Source: JAWWBG01 sp033721095 (GTDB lineage Bacteria > Actinomycetota > Nitriliruptoria > Nitriliruptorales > Nitriliruptoraceae). From it: 13,010 bases of DNA. The notes under the pieces were generated by a model, which made no database searches, had not been told where the DNA came from, and saw nothing but the letters and a program-made list of their open reading frames with translations. Positions 7,326-13,010 of this stretch are shown here, piece by piece. The DNA lies in contig JAWWBG010000058.1 in assembly GCA_033721095.1 (NCBI GenBank), positions 1 to 13,010 of the forward strand. Reading direction: 5' to 3'. Positions within the stretch are counted from its first letter, which is position 1. Every line of letters starts with the position of its first letter. Made by a program: the position numbers and the translations under genes.

Positions 7326-8780
7326 TCAGGTGCGATGGATCGGGTAGCGGATGTGCTCCAGTCGGTCGAAGGGCTGACCGCGCAGGCACGCGAACACGAG
7401 CCGGAACGTGTTGACGGTGTCGATGTCGGCCGGAACCTCGAGGTGGTCGCAGGCCGCCGGCAGGCGGATCGCGCTGAAGATCGAGAAGAACATGTCCTCC
7501 GCGTAGGTGACGCCGCCGGGCAGGCCGCGGACGACACCGAAACGGGGACCGTGGTCGCCCTGGAGGATGATCAGGGGGTCGGGATCCTCCGCAAGGATCT
7601 GGTCGACCGCGCGCAGCAGCTGCTGCTCGAGGCAGGCGTAGGCGTCGCCGTACTCGGGCCCATCTCCCCACGCCGCCAGGCGCATGTCGGCCTCCCGAAG
7701 TGAACAGTCGGCCGCACGCAGGTAGGGCGGATGTGGGTTGAGCAGATGGACGAAGTTGTACGTGGGCGACGGGAGGTCAGCCGCGAGGATCTGCCGGACG
7801 ACGTGCGCCGGATCGTTCAGGTCGGCGATCTCGGCGTCGGGGTCCTGGTCGAGGAGGAACCCCAGCGGCGTGAGGTCGGCAAGGACGACCTCGGTGTCGT
7901 TGAGCGGGCCCTTGCCGCCGTAGCAGAAATCCTCGCGACCCGAGCACCGACTCCCGCGCCACAGCCCCGGGAACGTGTGGGCGTACGACCAGCCGCCGTC
8001 GAGCAGGGCGTCGACGGTCTTGTTCTCGCCCTGGAGCCGCGCGAAGTAGCTCGCTCCCCGAGGCTCCTCCAGTCCGTCGTAGACGTACTCGAGATCGAGG
8101 TTGGAACCGACCGACAGGATCGTGATCGGGTAGTTGGACTCGGCATCGGGTGAAACCGTGAATCCGAGGTCCGTGAGGGTCTCGGCGAAGGCGGACCCGT
8201 CGTGGCCCGTGTGCTCGCGGACGAAGTCGAGGCTGGCCATGCCGTCCAGGACGACGTACCAGATGCTCGGTCGCGTCACGAAGTCCGAGTCGTCGGGTGG
8301 CGGGGTGGTGACGTTCGGCGCCGAGCCGTCGCCCTCCAGCAGCCCGGAGATCCACTGGATCGACGGCGAGAGCAGCAGCAGCGGCGCGACGAGGAAGACG
8401 AACGCCTGGAAGCCCGCGAACCGGGCCAGCGCGGACACGAGCCCCAACACGGCGCCCGTGATCGCGAACCATGCCACGAGCTCGCTGGCGTTCCAGCCGA
8501 TCGCGTCGCGGAGCGCGATCACGCCCGGGAGGTTGAACAGCTGGAACAGCAGGACGATCCAGACGACCGTGGCCCACCGGCGCCACCGATGGGGCAGGCG
8601 CAGGACGCCCGCCAGCACGACGAGGCTGCCGATGAGCGTCGTGGCCCACCAGGCGAGGATGTTCGCCTCGTCGAGCTCCTCGCCGACGTTGTTGGCGAAG
8701 ACGGTCACGTACGGCAGCGTGGCCGTCGAGACGACGGCAACAACCAGGGGCCAGCGCGGACGGCGCTCGACGGCGTTCAC
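7326..8780 (-). CDS. Membrane-anchored sulfatase / alkaline phosphatase superfamily hydrolase
   Basis: 484 residues from a GTG at 8780 whose GTGA overlaps the mnmA stop by four bases. The frame stays open further upstream, but that part is arginine-rich shadow sequence inside mnmA. Five hydrophobic helices lie at ~11-29, 41-60, 70-90, 101-120 and 124-144. A soluble catalytic domain follows, as in lipoteichoic acid synthase-like enzymes. Superfamily landmarks are IWYVVLDGMAS (metal-binding Asp 179), SNYPITILSVGS (candidate nucleophile Thr 220), NFVHLLNPHPPY (His 350) and IILQGDHGPR (Asp 409, His 410). Six cysteines, all in the catalytic domain (279/286, 359/383, 444/465), suggest three extracytoplasmic disulfides. 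It could hydrolyse or transfer sulfate, phosphate or phosphoglycerol-type groups on envelope glycans or lipids; the sequence does not decide. No Shine-Dalgarno is visible, so translation probably depends on coupling to mnmA. Confidence 0.85.
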   Translation of the reverse strand: MNAVERRPRWPLVVAVVSTATLPYVTVFANNVGEELDEANILAWWATTLIGSLVVLAGVLRLPHRWRRWATVVWIVLLFQLFNLPGVIALRDAIGWNASELVAWFAITGAVLGLVSALARFAGFQAFVFLVAPLLLLSPSIQWISGLLEGDGSAPNVTTPPPDDSDFVTRPSIWYVVLDGMASLDFVREHTGHDGSAFAETLTDLGFTVSPDAESNYPITILSVGSNLDLEYVYDGLEEPRGASYFARLQGENKTVDALLDGGWSYAHTFPGLWRGSRCSGREDFCYGGKGPLNDTEVVLADLTPLGFLLDQDPDAEIADLNDPAHVVRQILAADLPSPTYNFVHLLNPHPPYLRAADCSLREADMRLAAWGDGPEYGDAYACLEQQLLRAVDQILAEDPDPLIILQGDHGPRFGVVRGLPGGVTYAEDMFFSIFSAIRLPAACDHLEVPADIDTVNTFRLVFACLRGQPFDRLEHIRYPIHRT

Positions 8781-9850
8781 GCCGAGATGGTCAGCATGGG
8801 TCGGTCGGCAGACTTGACGCGTCCGCCACCGAGGCAAACGTCGCCGTCGTAGAGGACAACGGACTGGCCACGGGCCACGCCGATCACCGGCTCGTCGAAG
8901 TGCACGACGTTCCCATCGACTCGCGCGGGGACGGGTCGACCGTGGGCCCGCACCTGGGCCGTCAGCTGCCTGTCGCCGGTGGGTCGAGTACTGATCCAGT
9001 TCGGACGGTCGAGCTCGGCCCAGCGGCATGCGAGCTGCTCGCGTGCCCCGACGACCACGGTCGCCGAGGCGGCATCGAGGTCGACGACGAACCGACGCTC
9101 GTGCGATCCGAGCCCGAGGCCTCGTCGCTGACCGATGGTGAACTGCCAGACACCGTCATGCTCGCCAACCTGTCGGCCGTCGAGGTCGACCACCGGGCCC
9201 GGAGCCGCGGGCACCCGTTCGCGCAGCCAACCCGCGGTGTCACCGGACGGGATGAAGCAGACGTCGTACGAGTCCGGCTTTGCGGCCATGCGGAGCCCGC
9301 GGGCGGCTGCGAGGGCCCGAACGGCCTCCTTGGGGTGTTCGCCGATCGGCAGCATCGTCGTCGCCAGCTGCTCCGCCGTCGCCATCCACAGGACGTACGA
9401 CTGGTCCTTGGCCTGGTCACGCCCGCGGAGCAGGGCCGTCGTCCCGTCGCGGGTTCCGATCCGCGCGTGGTGACCCGTCGCCAGGGCGTCGAACCCGAGG
9501 GCCATCGCCCGCTCGTGCAGCGCCGTGTACTTGACCTTCTCGTTGCAGGTCACGCACGGGTTGGGCGTCTGGCCGGCGACGTACGCGTCGACGAAGGGCT
9601 CGAGGACCTCCTCGCGGAACAGGTCGGCCATGTCCCAGACGTAGAAGTCGATGCCGAGCACCTGCGCGGCCCGACGCGCGTCCTGGGCATCGTCGAGGGT
9701 GCAGCACCCCTGGCCGGGGACCTGTTCGGCGAGGGGCACGTCCGCCAGCTTGAGGTGCACGCCCGTGACGTCGTGGCCGGCGTCGGCGAGCAGCGCGGCA
9801 GCGACGGCGGAGTCAACGCCGCCGGACAGGGCGACCAGGACGTTCGCCAT
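8777..9850 (-). CDS. mnmA: tRNA-specific 2-thiouridylase MnmA
   Basis: MnmA activates the wobble uridine (U34) of tRNAs for Glu, Gln and Lys with ATP and inserts sulfur to form 2-thiouridine. All 357 residues are present, the normal length. Motifs: PP-loop SGGVDS (9-14); CCTLDDAQDARRAA (~49-62); NPCVTCNEKVKY with catalytic Cys 102; TGHHAR (125-130); KDQSYVL (148-154); DSYDVCFIP with second catalytic Cys 198; and QFTIGQRRGLG (~236-246) leading into the C-terminal beta-barrel. The ATG at 9850 shares its A with the TGA of the cysteine desulfurase, and GGTGGG (9857-9862) sits six bases upstream as a ribosome binding site. A longer frame upstream lies inside the desulfurase gene and lacks homology. 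Pairing with a cysteine desulfurase suits direct sulfur transfer; no TusA-like carrier is seen nearby. Confidence 0.97.
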   Translation of the reverse strand: MANVLVALSGGVDSAVAAALLADAGHDVTGVHLKLADVPLAEQVPGQGCCTLDDAQDARRAAQVLGIDFYVWDMADLFREEVLEPFVDAYVAGQTPNPCVTCNEKVKYTALHERAMALGFDALATGHHARIGTRDGTTALLRGRDQAKDQSYVLWMATAEQLATTMLPIGEHPKEAVRALAAARGLRMAAKPDSYDVCFIPSGDTAGWLRERVPAAPGPVVDLDGRQVGEHDGVWQFTIGQRRGLGLGSHERRFVVDLDAASATVVVGAREQLACRWAELDRPNWISTRPTGDRQLTAQVRAHGRPVPARVDGNVVHFDEPVIGVARGQSVVLYDGDVCLGGGRVKSADRPMLTISA

Positions 9851-11028
9851 CAGGCGCCCACCGTTGTTGGGCTGTGGGGCGCTTCGACGACGGGTTCGCC
9901 GGCCCGCAGCCGGAGCACGACGTCCGTGAGGATCGCTGCGGCCTCCTCGACCTCCTCGATCGTCGTCGTGGTTCCCATCGACAGGCGAAGGGCTGCGTCG
10001 CCATGGATCCGGCAGGCCTCGACCACGTGGCTGGCCTTGCCCGCCCCGGAGACACACGCCGAGGCCGATGAAGCGTGCAGCCCGGCTCGGTCGAGTGCGA
10101 GGCCCAGGTCATCGGGGTGGACGCCGTCGATGGACAGGTGGACGTGCGACGCGAGCCGCTGCTCCTCGGCATCGGGCCCGTTGACGCGGATCCCATCGAC
10201 AGCCGCAATGCGGTCGACGAGGAGCTTGCGGAAGCCCTCGAGGCGACCGTGCAACTCATCGCGTTCGGCCACCGTGGCGACAAGCGCTGCCCCGGCAGCG
10301 GCGATCAGCGCAGCCGGGAACGTTCCGGACCGCACACCTCGGTCCTGTCCCCCGCCGTGCTGGACGGGTGCGACCGCAACGCCGGACCGGAGACAGGCGA
10401 CGCCCACACCCTGGGGCCCACCGAACTTGTGCGCCGACAACGCCAGCGCGTCGACGGGCCAGGCCTCGACGTCGACCGGGACCGTCGCGACGGCCTGCAC
10501 AGCGTCCGTGTGGAAGGCGACGTCGCGCTCGTGCAGCACCCGGCCGATTGCGCCGATGTCGTTGCGTGCGCCGATCTCGTTGTTGGCCGCCATGACTGTC
10601 ACGAGCGCCGTGTCGTCACGGATGGCGTCGAGGACGTCGCCCGCCGGGACGACGCCGTCGCGGGTCGGTGGAACCTCGGTGACCTCCCAGCCCCGCGAGG
10701 CCAGCCACCGGACGGACTCCCGCACTGCAGGATGCTCGACGGCCGTCGTGACCAGGTGTCGGCGTCCGGCTGCCGCCGCCTCGGCCAGGCCCTTGATGCC
10801 GAGGTTGTCGGCCTCGGTGCCACCGGACGTGAACACGATGTCGGCCGGCTGCGCGCCGAGACACTCGGCGACCTGCTCGCGGGCTCCCTCCACGGCCGTC
10901 CGCACGAGGTGGCCGGCCGCGTGCGTCGCGGACGGGTTGCCCGTTCGGCCGAACCATTCGTCCAGGGCAGCACGCGCCTCCGGGCGCAACGGCGCCGAGG
11001 CAGCATGGTCGAAGTACAGGGAGCCCAT
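9850..11028 (-). CDS. iscS: Cysteine desulfurase (IscS/NifS family)
   Basis: A PLP enzyme that converts L-cysteine to alanine and passes the sulfur as a persulfide, here most likely to MnmA encoded next. 392 residues, a typical length. Motifs: YFDHAASAP (5-13), FTSGGTEADNLGIKG (~66-80), the His stacking on PLP in EHPAV (His 99), NNEIG (149-153), HTDAVQA (Asp 175, Gln 178), SAHKFGGPQGVGV with the PLP-binding lysine Lys 201, GGGQDRGVRSGT (225-236), and SSASACVSG with persulfide-forming Cys 325. The last ~15 residues have no motif. The stop overlaps the mnmA start by one base. No Shine-Dalgarno precedes its ATG; a TANNNT box seven bases upstream suggests a possible leaderless transcript. The symbol iscS follows mycobacterial usage; whether it also serves Fe-S cluster assembly cannot be told here. 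Confidence 0.96.
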   Translation of the reverse strand: MGSLYFDHAASAPLRPEARAALDEWFGRTGNPSATHAAGHLVRTAVEGAREQVAECLGAQPADIVFTSGGTEADNLGIKGLAEAAAAGRRHLVTTAVEHPAVRESVRWLASRGWEVTEVPPTRDGVVPAGDVLDAIRDDTALVTVMAANNEIGARNDIGAIGRVLHERDVAFHTDAVQAVATVPVDVEAWPVDALALSAHKFGGPQGVGVACLRSGVAVAPVQHGGGQDRGVRSGTFPAALIAAAGAALVATVAERDELHGRLEGFRKLLVDRIAAVDGIRVNGPDAEEQRLASHVHLSIDGVHPDDLGLALDRAGLHASSASACVSGAGKASHVVEACRIHGDAALRLSMGTTTTIEEVEEAAAILTDVVLRLRAGEPVVEAPHSPTTVGA

Positions 11029-11035
11029 CGGCCAG

Positions 11036-11041
11036 AGGGTA
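11036..11041 (-). promoter_or_regulatory. Candidate -10 box for leaderless cysteine desulfurase transcript
   Basis: The minus strand reads TACCCT, then CTGGCCG, then the ATG. A TANNNT box whose end lies seven bases ahead of a start codon without a Shine-Dalgarno is the arrangement expected for leaderless actinobacterial mRNAs. No good -35 box accompanies it. The 47-base gap after the upstream gene allows an internal promoter, but in GC-rich DNA a six-base match is weak evidence. Confidence 0.3.
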
Positions 11042-11075
11042 CGACCGGGTCAGGCGATCGAGGTCGGGGAGCGAG

Positions 11076-12476
11076 TCAGCGCAGGTCGACGAAGGCAGAG
11101 CCGTCCTCGGAGATCTTGGTGGCCACCACGGACGGGTCGACCGCGACGACCTTCGCCGGCCACACGCCCGTCTGGGTCGCGATCTCCTCGGTCGCGGCCA
11201 CGACCTGTTCCTCGCTCAGCTCACCGGCCAGCTCGACCATGAACCGGTCGGACTTGATGCGGCTGGTCGGGCCGCGCAGCTCCGCGCGCCAGGATTCGAT
11301 GGGCAGGGACTCGGCCGCCGTTGCGACACCACGAACGTCGAGCACGTGCTGGTCACCCTTGCTGCCCGTCACGGTCGGCTGCCAGGCACGCACCTGGACC
11401 CGTCCGACGAGGCGCGGGACCGTGCGCCCATCGCCACCATCGGCGTCGATTCCCTCCACGTACACGCCGGTGCGGTAACGCAGCAGCGCCGTGCCGTGCC
11501 AGCCCGCGGACGTGATCACGAGCTCGCCCGCGCCGTCGGTCGACTCGAGGGTGACGGGATCGATGACCTCGAGCACCTCGAGATCGGGATACGTCACCAG
11601 GCCGCCCTCGGCGTCCTCGGCCCACATGGCCCGACCTTCCGAGGGCGCGAAGAGCGAGCGGACCTTCAGGCTGGACGCCGACGCGCCGGCCTCGACCCAG
11701 GCGTCACGAATCGTGTCACGCACACCGACGGCCGGCGGCGGTCCGACCAGCACGATCGTGTCGACGCGGGCCACGTTGGCATCGGCGTCGGCAAGCACGC
11801 CTGCGAGCTCGACGGCCTCGCCCGGGTGCACGGCCACGACGGTCGTCGGGATCAGCGCGAACGACTCGACAACCCGCTCGAGCGGGTCACCATGGCCGCG
11901 CGGGTGCAGGGCGAGCATCGAGGATCCCAGCGCCAGGTGGTAGACGCCGAAGAAGTCAAGGGTCGGCCCCGCCGGGATCGCGGAAACCAGGTAGTCGCTG
12001 TCGTTCAGGCCGAGCACACTCGCCGCCCGCGCACCACACCGGTGGAGCCGGTCGAGGTCGGAGCGGCTGTAGGCGACAGCGAGGTCGTTCGCCGCCCCGC
12101 CGCGATGCACGTGGATCGGCTTGTACTCGGTGAGCAGCGCGTGACGCGCGCCGTCGGTGCCCTCGCGCCGGATGGCCGCGAGGAACGTCGACAGCACCGA
12201 ACCGGTCGCGCGGGTCTTGACCTGCTCGATCGTCGGACGCATGAGGAGTGCGGGGGCACCGTCGCCACCGGCCCGTTGCACGTCCAGTTCGCGGACCGGA
12301 GCCAGCCGCAGCAGCGCCTCGCGGTCGCGGAAGTCGGTCGCGCCGAGCCCGATCCCGCGGACGCGCTCGCCCCAGTACGGACTGAAGTCGGCCACGGCCG
12401 GAAGCCACGACCGCAGGACGAGGTCCTCGGCCCGCTCACGTTCCTTGTCGGAACGCCGATCCCAGGGTGCTGTCAC
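11076..12476 (-). CDS. PaaK-like AMP-binding (acyl-CoA synthetase) family protein with degenerate active site
   Basis: 466 residues from a GTG at 12476 with a good ribosome binding site, GGAGGG, five bases upstream. The fold pattern of phenylacetate-CoA ligase is recognisable: an N-terminal segment (PYWGERVRGIGL, ~33-44), VAYSRSDLD (~134-142) as in the stretch after the PaaK P-loop, GELVITSAGWHGTALLRYRT (~317-336), and a C-terminal subdomain ending in FVDLR. Catalytic motifs are changed: the position of the SSGTTGK P-loop reads about HRGGAAND (124-131); the usual Asp after RYRTG is Val 338; the aromatic-Gly-x-Thr-Glu motif is at best SLFAPSE (274-280); and the C-terminal catalytic Lys seems replaced in EDGSAFVDLR. 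It may be a non-catalytic or repurposed adenylate-forming homologue. It lies 34 bases after etfA in the same direction. Assignment rests on remembered motif patterns, not an alignment. Confidence 0.7.
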   Translation of the reverse strand: MTAPWDRRSDKERERAEDLVLRSWLPAVADFSPYWGERVRGIGLGATDFRDREALLRLAPVRELDVQRAGGDGAPALLMRPTIEQVKTRATGSVLSTFLAAIRREGTDGARHALLTEYKPIHVHRGGAANDLAVAYSRSDLDRLHRCGARAASVLGLNDSDYLVSAIPAGPTLDFFGVYHLALGSSMLALHPRGHGDPLERVVESFALIPTTVVAVHPGEAVELAGVLADADANVARVDTIVLVGPPPAVGVRDTIRDAWVEAGASASSLKVRSLFAPSEGRAMWAEDAEGGLVTYPDLEVLEVIDPVTLESTDGAGELVITSAGWHGTALLRYRTGVYVEGIDADGGDGRTVPRLVGRVQVRAWQPTVTGSKGDQHVLDVRGVATAAESLPIESWRAELRGPTSRIKSDRFMVELAGELSEEQVVAATEEIATQTGVWPAKVVAVDPSVVATKISEDGSAFVDLR

Positions 12477-12481
12477 CGTTG

Positions 12482-12487
12482 CCCTCC
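12482..12487 (-). promoter_or_regulatory. Ribosome binding site of the PaaK-like gene
   Basis: The minus strand reads GGAGGG, then five bases, then GTG at 12476. It supports that GTG as the start of the PaaK-like gene and shows that the gene is independently translated although it follows etfA closely. Confidence 0.6.
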
Positions 12488-12510
12488 GCGTCGGGCCAGG
12501 ACGACCGTCG

Positions 12511-13010
12511 TCAGCCCTTGCGAGCCCGCAGCTCCTCGATCAGCTTGGGAACGACCTTGTAGAGGTCTCCGACGACACCGAAGTCGGCGATCTGGAAGAT
12601 CGGTGCCTCCGGGTCCTTGTTGATCGCGACGATGTTCTGGGAGGTCTGCATGCCGGCGCGATGCTGGATGGCGCCCGAGATGCCCGACCCGATGTACAGC
12701 GTCGGCGAGATCGTGCGACCGGTCTGGCCGATCTGGTAGCGGTGCGGGTACCAACCCGCGTCGGTCGCCGCACGCGAGGCGCCAACACCGGCGCCCAGGA
12801 CGTCGGCCAGCTCCTCCATCAGCTGGAAGCCGTCCTCGTTGCCCAGGCCGCGCCCTCCGGCCACCACGATGGCGGCCTCGGCGATGTCCGGTCGGTCGGC
12901 TGACGCCTGCTTCTCCACGCTGACGACCGTGGCCTTCTTCGCGTCGTCGGACAGGGCGACATCAACGTTGGCGACCTCGGCCGGGCCGCCGCCGCTCTCC
13001 TCGACCGGAA
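12511..13010 (-). CDS. etfA: Electron transfer flavoprotein alpha subunit, C-terminal part (5' end outside window)
   Basis: The frame is open to the right edge; 165 codons plus stop are visible, about half of a normal EtfA. The GTG at 12918 is an internal valine, since homologous-looking sequence continues upstream (VSVEKQ preceded by VALSDDAKKATV). The visible part is the FAD-binding domain II: IVVAGGRGLG (binding-loop glycines), ELADVLGAGVGASRAATDAG, then IGQTGRTISPTLYIGSGISG, AIQHRAGMQTSQNIVAINKD and FGVVGDLYKVVP. With EtfB, expected beyond the right edge, it carries electrons from acyl-CoA dehydrogenases to the respiratory chain through an ETF-quinone oxidoreductase. It appears to head the leftward cluster within this window. 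Confidence 0.97.
   Translation of the reverse strand, partial: PVEESGGGPAEVANVDVALSDDAKKATVVSVEKQASADRPDIAEAAIVVAGGRGLGNEDGFQLMEELADVLGAGVGASRAATDAGWYPHRYQIGQTGRTISPTLYIGSGISGAIQHRAGMQTSQNIVAINKDPEAPIFQIADFGVVGDLYKVVPKLIEELRARKG

Noticed and set aside
8781..9029. N-terminal extension of the membrane hydrolase up to 9029
   Set aside because: The added ~83 residues are Arg/Pro-rich and lie within mnmA. The GTG at 8780 begins just before the first membrane helix and overlaps the mnmA stop neatly.
9851..10057. N-terminal extension of MnmA up to 10057
   Set aside because: The extra residues lie within the cysteine desulfurase gene and do not resemble MnmA, whose N-terminus is the PP-loop strand directly after the ATG at 9850.
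8900..11242. Long open frame of 780 codons on the plus strand opposite mnmA and the cysteine desulfurase
   Set aside because: It runs antisense across two well-supported genes and their junction, shows no motifs and is of low complexity. It is a shadow frame, as are the plus-strand frames at 10075-11478 and 11346-12623.
1..13010. tRNA genes, rRNA, CRISPR repeats, insertion sequences, attachment sites
   Set aside because: No cloverleaf-like or regularly spaced repeats, transposase motifs or terminal inverted repeats were noticed, and the gaps between genes (about 10-100 bases) leave little room. Very short elements could have escaped reading by eye.

Overview
The window is a GC-rich, densely packed bacterial chromosome segment. 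The overlapping genes, GTG starts, LAL-type LuxR regulator and the etfA / cysteine desulfurase / mnmA / ligA gene set point to an actinobacterium (Actinomycetota). A similar order exists in mycobacteria, with more genes in between. A deep-branching lineage is possible, but I cannot place it further from sequence alone. There are seven protein-coding genes, two of them cut by the window edges. I see no RNA genes, insertion sequences, CRISPR arrays or phage genes, and no stretch over 100 bases without a gene.

Left part (1-4055). The C-terminal part of a large LuxR-family (LAL type) transcriptional regulator reads rightward from beyond the left edge. It converges on ligA, the NAD-dependent DNA ligase, which reads leftward. 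Only 12 bases separate the two stop codons. Both stops lie in the arms of one 11-bp stem-loop, a candidate shared terminator. A 97-bp region separates the start of ligA from the next, divergent gene.

Middle (4056-7307). A gene of about 1083 codons encodes an exported M14-type zinc carboxypeptidase. It has a signal peptide, eight cysteines confined to the catalytic half, a long multidomain C-terminal extension and a C-terminal membrane anchor. The extension appears to hold an alpha/beta domain split by a beta-sandwich insertion.

Right part (7326-13010). A leftward gene cluster runs etfA (partial), a PaaK-like AMP-binding protein, cysteine desulfurase, mnmA, then a membrane sulfatase-like hydrolase. 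The last three are joined by stop/start overlaps of 1 and 4 bases, so they are probably translationally coupled. Cysteine desulfurase and MnmA form a functional pair: the first mobilises sulfur from cysteine and the second uses it to thiolate tRNA wobble uridine. EtfA and the PaaK-like protein are both loosely linked to acyl-CoA metabolism, but the PaaK-like protein has lost its recognisable ATP-binding motifs. The hydrolase at the end of the cluster has five membrane helices and an extracytoplasmic catalytic domain, and has no obvious link to tRNA modification.

Most of the content is housekeeping. The parts worth a second look are the architecture of the M14 protein, the degenerate PaaK-like protein, the membrane hydrolase coupled to mnmA, and the stem-loop joining two stop codons.
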